64,000 bases of DNA from Zobellella iuensis (GTDB lineage: Bacteria; Pseudomonadota; Gammaproteobacteria; Enterobacterales; Aeromonadaceae): NCBI RefSeq assembly GCF_016746085.1, contig NZ_JAERTZ010000023.1, forward strand, positions 35,471-99,470. Reading direction: 5' to 3'. Positions within the stretch are counted from its first letter, which is position 1. Every line of letters starts with the position of its first letter. A model generated the notes under the pieces. The model made no database searches. It saw only the letters and a program-made list of their open reading frames with translations, and was not told where the DNA came from. Position numbers and translations under genes: made by a program. This document shows, piece after piece, positions 1-8,372 of this stretch.

Positions 1-1
1 G

Positions 2-868
2 TTTGTGCGCATTATCGAGCGTTTTAAGGTTTCGCTGGTGTATTGCAACACCCTCGCCCTGTACGAGCCGCTGCTGGCGGCCCGCCAGGCCGGTGTTGCT
101 TGCGTTACCCATGTGCGCGAACTGCCGGAGCACGACGCTCCCCTCTGTGCCGATATGCAAGCCGGCCCGCAGCAAATTCGTCAGCACCTGCTTGAGCATT
201 CCGACTGCTTTATTGCCAACTCGCAGGTGGTGGCGGATTTTTTGAACGCGCCGGGGCGCGTGCACCTGGTGCCCAATACCCTGAATGCCGCTCAGTTCGA
301 GCTGCCCTTTCCTGCCGGGCCCCGGCTGCAACTGGCCATGATCAGCAGCAACCTGCCCAAAAAGGGCCTGGATGACTTTGTAAGGCTGGCGGCGTTGCTG
401 CATGAAAAAGCATTGCCGGTAGACTGCCTGCTGGTGGGGCCGGAGAACAAGCATACCCAGGCCCTGCAACAGTCGGCCATGCCGCCCAATTTAATCATGA
501 CGGGATACCTTTCCTCTTCGGCCGCCGCCATCGCCCAGGCCGATGTGGTGGTGAATTTGTCTCGGTTTCAGGAGTCGTTCGGCCGCACCGTGCTGGAGGC
601 CATGGCCGCCGCCCGCCCCGTTATCTGTTACCGCTGGGGGGCATTGCCCGAGGTGGTAAGGCACCAGGAAACGGGTTTTCTGGTGCCCTTGGGGGATATT
701 GACGCGGTGGCCGGCCATGTGGCCCAACTGCTGGAAGATAACGCCCTGCGCCAGCGCATGGGCCAGGCCGGGCGGGCCTGGGTTAAGCAGCATTTCAGCC
801 CGGATGTGATGCAAACCGCACTGGCCAAGGCCTTGGCCCGCATTACGGACACCCATATTCAACAATGA
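2..868 (+). CDS. Glycosyltransferase, GT4-like (GT-B fold), 5' end cut by window
   Basis: Probable sugar transferase of a cell-surface polysaccharide or LPS cluster, acting at the cytoplasmic side of the membrane. The open frame runs to the window edge, so the N-terminus is missing; a GTG at position 5 is in frame but nothing marks it as the start. The C-terminal half has the usual GT-B donor-site layout: VLVGPE-like strand (LLVGPENK), then the E-x7-E region in SRFQESFGRTVLEAMAAARPVI, then GALPEVVRHQETGFLV. The N-terminal part keeps VTHVRELP and FIANSQVVADF, typical of family 4 enzymes. It is followed 10 bp later by the methyltransferase fusion, and two more glycosyltransferases follow on the same strand, so they are probably one operon. 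The sugar and linkage cannot be told from sequence. Confidence 0.85.
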   Translation, partial: FVRIIERFKVSLVYCNTLALYEPLLAARQAGVACVTHVRELPEHDAPLCADMQAGPQQIRQHLLEHSDCFIANSQVVADFLNAPGRVHLVPNTLNAAQFELPFPAGPRLQLAMISSNLPKKGLDDFVRLAALLHEKALPVDCLLVGPENKHTQALQQSAMPPNLIMTGYLSSSAAAIAQADVVVNLSRFQESFGRTVLEAMAAARPVICYRWGALPEVVRHQETGFLVPLGDIDAVAGHVAQLLEDNALRQRMGQAGRAWVKQHFSPDVMQTALAKALARITDTHIQQ

Positions 869-878
869 GTAACAATAG

Positions 879-2357
879 ATGCAATACCAGTCGTTCCCCG
901 ATGTAAGGGGTGGTTCAGAATCGTTACAGAAACTGTCTTCTCTGCGTTTGCCGCCGCTGGCGGGCAAGCGCTTTCTCGATGTGGGTTGCAACGAAGGCTT
1001 TTTTTGCGGCTACGCCCTGTTCGACGGCGCCGCGCACGTGGTGGGCATAGATAAATCGGCGGAGGCCCTCTCCCGGGCCAGGCTGCGCTTTGCTGCCGCG
1101 GAGTTTCTTAACCAGTCTTGGGATTGCCTGCCCGAAGGCCCCTTCGATGTGATTACCCTGCTTTCGGCCCTGCACTATGCCGAGGATCAGGCCGAGCTTA
1201 TCCACCGGCTGATGGAGCGCCTGTCGGACAACGGCCTGCTGGTGCTGGAGATCAGCATGGCCCCGGGCCACCAGGATGAATGGATAAAGGTCAAGCGCGC
1301 CATCGACGAGCGCTACTTCCCCACCCGTATCAAGCTGGGCAAGGTGTTGAAAGACTATGCCTGGAAGGTGATAGGCCACAGTGTGAACCAGGCGGGGGAC
1401 CCGCTGCAGCGCTATGTGGTGCATGTGCGCAAGCTCAAGCCCTATGCCTGGTTGCTGATGCAGCAGCCGGGCACCGGCAAGTCCACCATCAGCCGGCGCA
1501 TTTTCAGCGGCAAGCCCAAGGTGCCCGTGGTGTCGGGTGATCGTACCTATCTGCAAATTACCCAGGGCAAGTTCGACATTTCCGCCGGGCTCCGGGAGGC
1601 GGTGAGCCAGGGTTTTACCACCGCCACCATAGACAAAACCACCCGCAGGGTTCTGGAGCAGGGGCTGGCGGCGGAGCTGGTGGAATTGTGGACCCGGCAG
1701 GCCGGGTACCGCGACTTTATACTGGACTCGTATGTGCCGGCAGAATTCCACCAACACATCAGAGACCAGCTGCATGCCTTGGGGTACTTCCCGGTGGATA
1801 TCAGTTGGGATACCCCCTCCCCCCTGGTCCAGGCACGAGACGCCATCGGCAAGGCCAACAGTTACGAGGCCCATCTTAAAAAAACCGCGGTCGAGGCAAC
1901 GGCCGGCCGGATCAGCATCCGCAAGTTATTGAAGCCGGGGCTAAAGTCGCTGGTGCGCTGGCACCTGGACTCGCCCACCCCGGGCCAGCTGCATGCCGGA
2001 CCCAACGCCCTCAGGCTGTCGGGCTGGGCGCTGGGAAGCGAACGTTACCAGAGCGACTACCAGATTTACGTGAGTGGCCCCCAGGGCCGGCTGTTGTTCA
2101 GCCCCCGTAAGGTCCGCCAGGACGTGCTGACCACCTTGTTCGGCCAGGAGCAGGCCGCGCCGGAGTTTTGGCGCACCATGCCTTGCGGCTTTTCGTTCGA
2201 GCTGCCCCCCGCCTGGCTGGAAAACGCCTTTGAACTGGGCGTGCAGTTCAACGGCGAGCAGGTTCCCCTTGCCCGGGTATCCACAGATTCGGCCGAGTCT
2301 TCGTCCGGGTTTGGTACCCAGCTGTTGCGCAACCTCAAACGATACAGCGGCAAGTAA
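879..2357 (+). CDS. SAM methyltransferase / P-loop kinase-like fusion protein
   Basis: A 492-residue protein of three apparent parts. Residues about 25-130 are a class I SAM methyltransferase: motif I FLDVGCNEG (32-40), acidic ribose-binding VVGIDKS (54-60) and a FDVITLLSALHY strand (89-100). A Walker A-like loop QQPGTGKST lies at 195-203 and starts a P-loop region running to about 315. It resembles small-molecule kinases that read a nucleotide-binding loop and later an acidic strand (DFILDSYVP). Residues about 330-480 look like a beta-rich accessory domain (LRLSGWALGSE). It lies between glycosyltransferases in a short-spaced operon (gap 9 bp to the next gene), so a role in methylating and possibly phosphorylating a glycan end is likely. 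That role is inference. No clear Shine-Dalgarno precedes the ATG. Confidence 0.7.
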   Translation: MQYQSFPDVRGGSESLQKLSSLRLPPLAGKRFLDVGCNEGFFCGYALFDGAAHVVGIDKSAEALSRARLRFAAAEFLNQSWDCLPEGPFDVITLLSALHYAEDQAELIHRLMERLSDNGLLVLEISMAPGHQDEWIKVKRAIDERYFPTRIKLGKVLKDYAWKVIGHSVNQAGDPLQRYVVHVRKLKPYAWLLMQQPGTGKSTISRRIFSGKPKVPVVSGDRTYLQITQGKFDISAGLREAVSQGFTTATIDKTTRRVLEQGLAAELVELWTRQAGYRDFILDSYVPAEFHQHIRDQLHALGYFPVDISWDTPSPLVQARDAIGKANSYEAHLKKTAVEATAGRISIRKLLKPGLKSLVRWHLDSPTPGQLHAGPNALRLSGWALGSERYQSDYQIYVSGPQGRLLFSPRKVRQDVLTTLFGQEQAAPEFWRTMPCGFSFELPPAWLENAFELGVQFNGEQVPLARVSTDSAESSSGFGTQLLRNLKRYSGK

Positions 2358-2366
2358 GGGGATTTT

Positions 2367-4454
2367 GTGACGGTATCGCCTTTAAAAAACGGGCATGTAC
2401 AGTGCTTTGAGTTAACCCCGGCCCGGGGCCGGCTAAGCTCGGGCTGGGTGCTGATCACCGCCTTGCTGGAACACCAGGGCGCAACCCTGCAAGGTACCCT
2501 GGTAACGGAAACCAAAGCGGGTGAGCGCCGCTTTTCCCCCTTGCCCATTACGCTGAAGGGGCGCCTGCACGAGCTGGCCCGCCTTCCCGCCGGGGTGCGC
2601 AGCGCCTGGGTGGAGCTGGCCAGTTCGCTGCCGGTGCAGTGCAAGGTTCCTTTTCAGGTTCAGCCTATTGGTACCCTCGCCAGCCGGTATGTGATTTATC
2701 GCCGTATTGTGCATACCCCGGCATCACAGCGCCGCGCCCTGGGCATTACCATGGGCATGCAGCTTTTTCGGCCCTACCGGGCATACCGGCTGGCCGCCAA
2801 CACCCGCTATTACATGGCATCGCCCACCTATGCCGAATGGATAGCCTTGTACGAGCGCTTTACCCCGGCCGATTTGAGCCGGCTGCAACGCGCCGTTAAA
2901 GGCCCCAGGCTGCGGGAGGTTGCTTTCGAGGTGGTCATCGACGCCTGGGAGCATGCCGATGCCAACGCCATTGCCAACAGCCTGCGCAGCCTTGAACGGC
3001 AGCATGCCTTTTCCTGCCGGGCCTGCATTCTGGTGGACGACAATGGGGCTGCAACGCTGCCGCCCTCTCTGCAAGAGCGGGCCCCGGTGGTCAACATGGC
3101 CGGGCTTGAAGCCCGGCTTGCCGCGGCCGGGCACACCTGGGTGTTTACCCTGCAGCCGGGCACCGAGCTGGCCCCCTGGGCCCTGGCCTGGATGGCGGTT
3201 GAGGCCGCCAAGGAAGAGACCCAGCTAATCTATTCCGACCATGATTATCTGCTGGCAGGCCAGCGGCAGGATCCCGTGTTTAAACCAGACTGGTCGGAAG
3301 AGCTGGCTCGCGCCTCGGGCTATGTGGGCACGGCCTTTGCCTTGCGCAGCGAGCTGCTGCTTAAGGTGTTGCGGCAGTCCGGCTTTGCCAGCGCCTACCA
3401 GCTGATGCTGGATGCCGCCGCCCTGGCCGGCGCCGGCGGGGTTTGCCATATTCCCGCCGTGCTGTGCCATCATGCCCGGCCGCTGCAACCGGTGCGGCCA
3501 CAGCGGCATACGCTGGAGCAGCACCTGAGCCGGCAAGGAGTAACCGCCGGGGTGGAAGCGGTGGGCGATTACCTCCGGGTACGCTACCCCTTGCCAGCGC
3601 CCTTGCCCAGGGTGAGCATTGTGGTGCCCACGCGGGATGCGCTGAATTACCTGCAAACCTGTGTTGAAAGCGTGCTGGAAAAAACCACCTGGCCCCATTA
3701 CGAGCTGTTGATAGTCGATAACCAAAGCAGCGATCCGGCCACCCTGGCCTACTTTGACCAGGTTTCGCAGGATGAGCGCATCCGGGTAGTGCCCTACGAC
3801 CAGCCTTTTAATTTTTCCGCCATCAATAACTTTGCGGTGCAGCAGGCCAGGGGCGAGGTGATCTGCCTCTTGAACAACGACACCGAAGTGATCAGCCCGA
3901 ACTGGCTGGAAGAAATGGTGTCCCGCCTGTTGCAGCCCGGGGTGGGCGTGGTGGGAGCCCGGCTGTATTTCGGTGATGGCCGGGTGCAGCACGCCGGTGA
4001 CGTGCTGGGGCCGGGGGGCTGTGCCTCGCACCTGCACGGCATTTTGGAGGGGGATGATCCGGGCTATATGCACCGCGCGGTATTGGCGCAGGATCTGTCG
4101 GCGGTAACCGCCGCCTGTTTTGTTACCCGGCGGGCACTGTTCGAACAGCTGGGCGGGCTGGATGCCGACCACCTGTCGGTGGCCTTTAACGACGTGGATT
4201 ACTGCCTGCGGGTAAGGGAAGCGGGCTGGCGGGTGATCTACACTCCTTACGCCGAGCTGTATCACCACGAGTCGGTTTCTCGCGGCAAGGACGATTCGCC
4301 GGAAAAACAGGCCAGGGCCAAGAGCGAGGCGGACTATATGCGCGCCCGCTGGGGCCATGTGATTGAGCGGGACCCTTTCTATAACCCCAATCTCAACTAT
4401 TCGCAGCCGGATTTTAAACTGGGCAAAATTCCGCGGGTGGGCTGGCCTTGGTAG
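2367..4454 (+). CDS. Family 2 glycosyltransferase with long N-terminal extension
   Basis: A 695-residue protein, probably making or extending a surface glycan. The GT2 (GT-A fold) domain starts near residue 410 with PRVSIVVPTRDALNYL, followed by LLIVDNQSSDPATLAY, the DxD-like LLNNDTEVI near residue 503, and the acceptor-side FNDVDYCLRVREAGWRVIYTPYAELYHHES. This is the layout of rhamnan/O-antigen type GT2 enzymes. The first 110 residues resemble a beta-sandwich module and the next 300 have a weaker GT-like look (WVFTLQPGTELAPWALAWM, LIYSDHDY), suggesting a second, degenerate GT-A domain. The start is GTG, with a good AAGGGGA site seven bases upstream. The stop overlaps the next start by one base (TAGTG), implying translational coupling. 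Confidence 0.85.
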   Translation: MTVSPLKNGHVQCFELTPARGRLSSGWVLITALLEHQGATLQGTLVTETKAGERRFSPLPITLKGRLHELARLPAGVRSAWVELASSLPVQCKVPFQVQPIGTLASRYVIYRRIVHTPASQRRALGITMGMQLFRPYRAYRLAANTRYYMASPTYAEWIALYERFTPADLSRLQRAVKGPRLREVAFEVVIDAWEHADANAIANSLRSLERQHAFSCRACILVDDNGAATLPPSLQERAPVVNMAGLEARLAAAGHTWVFTLQPGTELAPWALAWMAVEAAKEETQLIYSDHDYLLAGQRQDPVFKPDWSEELARASGYVGTAFALRSELLLKVLRQSGFASAYQLMLDAAALAGAGGVCHIPAVLCHHARPLQPVRPQRHTLEQHLSRQGVTAGVEAVGDYLRVRYPLPAPLPRVSIVVPTRDALNYLQTCVESVLEKTTWPHYELLIVDNQSSDPATLAYFDQVSQDERIRVVPYDQPFNFSAINNFAVQQARGEVICLLNNDTEVISPNWLEEMVSRLLQPGVGVVGARLYFGDGRVQHAGDVLGPGGCASHLHGILEGDDPGYMHRAVLAQDLSAVTAACFVTRRALFEQLGGLDADHLSVAFNDVDYCLRVREAGWRVIYTPYAELYHHESVSRGKDDSPEKQARAKSEADYMRARWGHVIERDPFYNPNLNYSQPDFKLGKIPRVGWPW

Positions 4455-5383
4455 TGCCAGCCCCCCCTTCCCGCGCCCTTGTTGTCGAGCAGGGAGCCAA
4501 CCCCAGCACGGATTTTTTTGTGCGCCCCCGGCTGCGTGCCAGCGGGGATGAGGTGCTGGCCCTGGGGCTTAACGCCACGCCGCCGGAAACGGGAACCCGC
4601 TTTGGCACCCTGGTGTTTGTGCGCTACTTAACCCCGGCCTGGCGCCGCTGGGTGGAGCAGAACCGGGCCGGGCTGGGCCGCCTGGTGTTTTTTATGGACG
4701 ACGATCTGTTCGACCTGCGCGCCCATGCCGGCCTGCCCTGGCGCTATCGCTGCAAGCTTTGGCACCAGGCCTGGCGGCACCAGGCCTGGCTGAAAAAAAT
4801 GGGGGCCGAATTGTGGGTGTCCACCCCCTGGCTGGCGGAAAAATACGCCCACTGGTCGCCGCTGGTGTTGCCGCCCGGCTGCCCCTATGGCAACGCCCGG
4901 CCGATGAACACCCTGTTCTACCACGGCTCGGCCTCGCACCAGGATGAAATTCGCTGGCTTTATCCCGTGGTGGAAGCGGCGCTAAGCCAGGATCCGACGC
5001 TGTGTTTTGAAATCATCGGCAACGCCCGGGTGCGGGCGCAGTTTGCGGCCTTGCCCCGGGTGCACGTGCTGCACCCCATGAAATGGCCGGCCTACCGGGC
5101 GCTGCTGGGCCGCCCCGGCCGCACCATTGGCCTGGCCCCCCTGCTGGCAGGCCCCTTTAACGCCGCCCGCTCCTGCACCAAGTTTTTTGACATTACCCGG
5201 GCCGGCGCCGTGGGCATTTATGCCGACCACCCGGTTTACCGCCCCGTGGTACGCCATAGGCAAAACGGCCTGCTGCTGCCCATGGACCAGCAAGCCTGGG
5301 TGGACGCCATTCTGCGGCTAAACGCCGGCGAGGAAGAAAGACGGGCGATGCTGTACCATGCCCAAGCCACGGTAACCGGTTAA
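4454..5383 (+). CDS. Glycosyltransferase, GT-B like
   Basis: About 309 residues. It resembles family 1/4 glycosyltransferases: a FFMDDDLFDL strand in the N-terminal half, ELWVSTPWLAEKYAHWSPLVLPPG at the domain border, FYHGSASHQDEIRWLYPVVEAAL, and a donor-site region IGLAPLLAGPFNAARSCTKFFDITRAGAVGIYADHPVYRPVV ending in NGLLLPMDQQAWVDAIL. The GTG start overlaps the previous TAG by one base; a TTG six bases upstream is an alternative. It is the last gene of the surface-glycan operon, and a REP array begins only 12 bp beyond its stop. Donor and acceptor are unknown. Confidence 0.75.
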   Translation: MPAPPSRALVVEQGANPSTDFFVRPRLRASGDEVLALGLNATPPETGTRFGTLVFVRYLTPAWRRWVEQNRAGLGRLVFFMDDDLFDLRAHAGLPWRYRCKLWHQAWRHQAWLKKMGAELWVSTPWLAEKYAHWSPLVLPPGCPYGNARPMNTLFYHGSASHQDEIRWLYPVVEAALSQDPTLCFEIIGNARVRAQFAALPRVHVLHPMKWPAYRALLGRPGRTIGLAPLLAGPFNAARSCTKFFDITRAGAVGIYADHPVYRPVVRHRQNGLLLPMDQQAWVDAILRLNAGEEERRAMLYHAQATVTG

Positions 5384-5395
5384 CAACCGCCGGCC

Positions 5396-5463
5396 GTAGG
5401 GTCGAATTTATTCGACCAAACCCCCGCGCCGTTGGTGGGACGGTCCGTTGAAACGGACCCTAC
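5396..5463. repeat. REP pair, copy 1
   Basis: Two palindromes facing each other. The left has head GTAGGGTC and stem GGTCGAAT/ATTCGACC with a TT loop. The right, read on the minus strand, has the same GTAGGGTC head and stem GGTCCGTT/AACGGACC with a TC loop. A shared GTAG tetranucleotide 5' of a hairpin is the hallmark of REP sequences mobilised by RAYT (TnpA_REP) transposases. The pair lies 12 bp after the glycosyltransferase stop. Confidence 0.85.
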
Positions 5464-5484
5464 AACAGAACCCCGGGGCCGACC

Positions 5485-5552
5485 GTAGGGTCGAATTTAT
5501 TCGACCAAACTACCGCGCCGTGGGTGGGATGGTCCGTTGAAACGGACCCTAC
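5485..5552. repeat. REP pair, copy 2
   Basis: Same two-palindrome unit as at 5396-5463, 21 bp further on. The stems are identical and the inner spacer differs by a few bases. The two units form a tandem array downstream of the glycan operon. Confidence 0.85.
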
Positions 5553-5630
5553 GGCAGGCCCTGGTGTAACCCCTTCCGCCTTGATGATGCCCCTTCTCAT
5601 ACAAAGCCTGCTGCCCGAACTTCAATTCGA

Positions 5631-5636
5631 TATACT
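5631..5636 (+). promoter_or_regulatory. Possible -10 box for mntA-hepT
   Basis: TATACT lies 36 bp before the mntA start in a locally AT-rich stretch. No convincing -35 hexamer is visible 17 bp upstream, so activity is uncertain. Confidence 0.3.
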
Positions 5637-5672
5637 GTTTCACATCACGCCTTAAGCGGAAAAGAGATCGGC

Positions 5673-6068
5673 ATGGAGCAACTTGCAAAGATTGTTGAGC
5701 TGGCGCGCCAGCGGCCGGATATTGCCGCGCTGTGGCTTTATGGCTCGCGGGCAAGAGGGGATCACCATGCCGCCAGCGACTACGATTTGGCGGTGGTGTT
5801 TACCAGTTGGCTGCCGGATGCGCTCTCCCGCCGCCTCAGGCCGGAGGAAGTGGCGATAGACTGGCAACATCGGCTTGCCATGCCGGAAGGCTCCATCAGC
5901 GTGGTGGATCTGGCCATTGCCCCCATCCCCCTTGGCTGGAGTGTGCTGGATCAGGGCAAGTTGCTGCTGGATCCCTCCCCTGCCCACCGCATGCGGGCGG
6001 AGCAGCGCATTTATTCCATGTGGGAGCTGGACTATGTTCACGCCAACAAAACCGGAGGACTGGCATGA
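5673..6068 (+). CDS. mntA: MntA-type nucleotidyltransferase antitoxin
   Basis: A 131-residue minimal nucleotidyltransferase. It carries the MntA motif GSX10DXD exactly: G24-S25, ten residues, then D36-Y-D38 (LYGSRARGDHHAASDYDL). Known MntA antitoxins silence HepT by adding AMP to the tyrosine of its RX4HXY motif. Its stop overlaps the hepT start as ATGA, so the pair is translationally coupled with antitoxin first, as in the known type VII systems. The start is ATG, with AAAAGAGAT upstream. It sits between two REP clusters, which fits a mobile or exchangeable locus. Confidence 0.88.
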   Translation: MEQLAKIVELARQRPDIAALWLYGSRARGDHHAASDYDLAVVFTSWLPDALSRRLRPEEVAIDWQHRLAMPEGSISVVDLAIAPIPLGWSVLDQGKLLLDPSPAHRMRAEQRIYSMWELDYVHANKTGGLA

Positions 6069-6484
6069 GTAACCACGGGCCCAATGCCTATTTGAATGCG
6101 CAAAAAGAGCATGTCGACCAGTGTGAGCTGGATCTGGCCGAGCTTCAACGACGGCTGCAACAGGGGCCCTGGAGCCGGTTTGAGCAAAGAGCGGCCGAGC
6201 GGACGCTTCAGGTACTTATTGAGTCTTGCATTGGCCTGGCCAAGCACTGGGCCAAAAAAGAAACCGGCATGGCCAGCAACGAAGCGCTCACCGCGTTCAA
6301 CCGGCTGGCTGAAAAAGGGGCGATCGACAAAAACACGCCCTGGCGCAAGGTGATTGGCCTGAGGAATGCGCTGGTGCACGATTACCTCGAGGTCGACCCC
6401 GCCATAGTGCACGATGTGGTGTTATCCGGCTATCACCAGGCCTTGCTCGACTTTGCCCGCCAAGGCATCAAGGCTTTGGGTTAA
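6065..6484 (+). CDS. hepT: HepT-type HEPN ribonuclease toxin
   Basis: A 139-residue helical HEPN protein. The catalytic RX4HXY motif is complete: R100-NALV-H105-D-Y107 (GLRNALVHDYLEV). In studied pairs this motif makes a metal-independent RNase, and the tyrosine is the AMP acceptor for MntA. The start is the ATG of an ATGA overlap with mntA. All key residues are present, so the toxin looks active. The mRNA target is unknown. A REP half-unit begins 38 bp after the stop. Confidence 0.88.
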   Translation: MSNHGPNAYLNAQKEHVDQCELDLAELQRRLQQGPWSRFEQRAAERTLQVLIESCIGLAKHWAKKETGMASNEALTAFNRLAEKGAIDKNTPWRKVIGLRNALVHDYLEVDPAIVHDVVLSGYHQALLDFARQGIKALG

Positions 6485-6522
6485 TCCCACCCTCTGAGGG
6501 GTTCGTAATCTTGCCCTGGGGA

Positions 6523-6544
6523 CGGTCCGTTGAAACGGACCCTG
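6523..6544. repeat. REP, single right-hand palindrome
   Basis: Stem GGTCCGTT/AACGGACC followed by CTGC where other copies have CTAC. A lone right half, 26 bp before a complete REP pair. Confidence 0.75.
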
Positions 6545-6570
6545 CGGCAGGCCAGGCGTAGCCGGCGACC

Positions 6571-6638
6571 GTAGGGTCGAATTTATTCGACCGAACCCCG
6601 GCGCCGTGGGCGGGATGGTCCGTTGAAACGGACCCTAC
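6571..6638. repeat. REP pair, copy 3
   Basis: Complete left-plus-right unit with GTAGGGTC heads on both outer edges. It lies between the hepT and hipB stop codons, that is, between two convergent toxin-antitoxin operons. Confidence 0.85.
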
Positions 6639-6657
6639 GGCAGGCCCGGCGCCGGCC

Positions 6658-6679
6658 GTAGGGTCGAATTTATTCGACC
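6658..6679. repeat. REP, single left-hand palindrome inside the hipB 3' end
   Basis: GTAGGGTC head plus stem GGTCGAAT/ATTCGACC. The hipB stop codon (TAA on the minus strand, 6670-6672) and the two codons before it lie within this palindrome. Confidence 0.8.
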
Positions 6680-6993
6680 ACCCCCGGCATCTCGCCGGCC
6701 AGCATTTTTTTCATCAGGGTCGGGCTGCGGGGCAACAGGCCGGCCCTGAGGCCGAAGGGTTTGAAAATGGCGTTAAGCACCGCCAGCGTTGGGCTGCCGG
6801 TGTCCCGCTCCACGTCCGACAGGGTCCGCCGGCTCACGCCCACCAGGGCTGCGTATTCGGTTTGCGACATGTTCAGCAGCTCTTTTCTCAGGGTACGCAG
6901 CAGTTTTCCTTCGGTGATCTCGCCGCTGAACAGTTGGGTAAGCAGGGCTATCAGCAAGGCTTCCCGTTCGGTAGGGCTCGGCTTTTTCATCAA
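6670..6993 (-). CDS. hipB: HipB-type antitoxin, Xre-family HTH
   Basis: A 107-residue protein with a helix-turn-helix at about 41-75 (NMSQTEYAALVGVSRRTLSDVERDTGS, then PTLAVLNAIFKPFGL). This is the classic Xre/HipB DNA-binding fold that represses its own operon and binds HipA. It overlaps hipA by four bases (ATGA) and is downstream of it, so the toxin is translated first; in E. coli hipBA the order is the reverse. Its last codons (V-E-stop) are encoded by a REP palindrome, so the natural C-terminus may once have been longer. Operator candidates lie upstream of hipA. Confidence 0.82.
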   Translation of the reverse strand: MMKKPSPTEREALLIALLTQLFSGEITEGKLLRTLRKELLNMSQTEYAALVGVSRRTLSDVERDTGSPTLAVLNAIFKPFGLRAGLLPRSPTLMKKMLAGEMPGVVE

Positions 6994-8345
6994 AGTAATT
7001 TCCAGCTTTCCAGTTTGGCATCCAGGTAATCAAACCCCATCACCGGCATCTTGATGATGCTGTCGGGCACGCCCCGGTTTTGCAGGCGCGGCTTGAGCCC
7101 GACCAGTTTTCGGGCCAGTTCGCCCAACTCATCCAGCAGCTGCGCCGGTTCAACCAAATCCGCCAGCTCTTCGGCAATGGCCTGCCAGTGGAAATGGCCG
7201 CCTTCTTCCAGCGGGCTGCCCCAGGTGGTGGCCCTGGGCACCGTTTCCGGGTCGGCCTTCATGGGTGCAAAGTCGTACACCGGCGAGAGCCAGATCCCTT
7301 CGGGCCTTTTCAGCAGGGCGGTGTTGCGGCCGTGGTTGTCCGAATTGCCAAAGGCCACGTTCAACAGATCCCGCTTTACCCACTCAATCACAAATGCCTG
7401 CCGCTTAAACTTTTCACCCAGCTCCGTTACCCGGTGTTGCTTTTCCAGCAGCGTAACCAAACTCCGCAGTACATCCTGGTGCTTTAAATAGCTCCCCGGT
7501 GCCTTGTTGAACACAGAGTAAACGGATTCCAGCCCGTAGCGGATCTGGCGGCTGTTTTCCATGGCCACATCAAAGCGGGGCAGCCACAGGGAAGGAAAGC
7601 GCTCGCCTTCCAACAGCCGCATGCCTTTGGTGCTGATGGTGTTCACGCCCAGGCTGTGCAGCTCCTGGTAATAGTGATATTCGGCGCGCAGAATGTCGCA
7701 ATCGATGGGGCCGCGGTTGTTGCGCGGAAATTTAACCAGGTAGTGGCCATCCGGGTTGTGCGAGTCGTCCTGAAAGGTGTCTATCCACACTTCATCGTTG
7801 CTTGAACAACGCAGCAGCAGCTTGGGCGCTTCCCCGCCGGCACCGGTGGCGCCCCCGCTGGCCGCGCCCATTTGCTGGGCATATTCCAGAAAGTCGGTGT
7901 CGCGCTCCACCACGTCCTGCACGGAAAAACGCCGCTGCTTCAGGCCGCTGCCGGCGGGCAGCTCGGGCAGGGCTTCCTTGATGCGCAGGTTGCCAACCGG
8001 CGCTATGGTGCCCTGGCGCAGCAGCTCGGTGTCCTGCCGTTCCGGCGGCATATTGCCCAGCCCCAGTTGGTTCACCCAATATCGGCGGGCCGCGCCGGCG
8101 GGCATGATGTCGTCCAAAAAGCCGAACCAGGTGGGCGAGTCGTGCGGGATCATCAGCTCAACGGGCAGGGCAAGGCCGCAGGCATGCTCGTCGTCCCGGT
8201 ACTGGAATTGAATGGCGTAGTCGAAGTCGTATCCCAGCCGCACCGGCCCGCCTCTGCCGAGTTGGGGCTGCGCTATGATCAGTTCGGCCGCGTCCTGCCA
8301 GTTCCCCTGCTGATAAATCTGAATGGTGAGCTTGATGGGTTCCAC
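6990..8345 (-). CDS. hipA: HipA-family serine/threonine kinase toxin
   Basis: A 451-residue HipA-fold kinase. The Gly-rich ATP-loop region GGATGAGGEAPKLLL (164-178) carries the GGxxPK signature. Catalytic residues are in place: N334-S-D336-N-H338-G-R-N341 (FGNSDNHGRN) and the metal-binding D358 in VYDFAP. E. coli HipA phosphorylates glutamyl-tRNA synthetase and induces dormancy; this homologue may have another target. The start is GTG with GAGG nine bases upstream. No truncation is seen, so it looks functional. It is transcribed with hipB from an AT-rich, palindrome-rich promoter region on the minus strand. Confidence 0.87.
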   Translation of the reverse strand: MEPIKLTIQIYQQGNWQDAAELIIAQPQLGRGGPVRLGYDFDYAIQFQYRDDEHACGLALPVELMIPHDSPTWFGFLDDIMPAGAARRYWVNQLGLGNMPPERQDTELLRQGTIAPVGNLRIKEALPELPAGSGLKQRRFSVQDVVERDTDFLEYAQQMGAASGGATGAGGEAPKLLLRCSSNDEVWIDTFQDDSHNPDGHYLVKFPRNNRGPIDCDILRAEYHYYQELHSLGVNTISTKGMRLLEGERFPSLWLPRFDVAMENSRQIRYGLESVYSVFNKAPGSYLKHQDVLRSLVTLLEKQHRVTELGEKFKRQAFVIEWVKRDLLNVAFGNSDNHGRNTALLKRPEGIWLSPVYDFAPMKADPETVPRATTWGSPLEEGGHFHWQAIAEELADLVEPAQLLDELGELARKLVGLKPRLQNRGVPDSIIKMPVMGFDYLDAKLESWKLL

Positions 8346-8372
8346 ACCGGGTTACCTCGCAAGACGGTGAGA

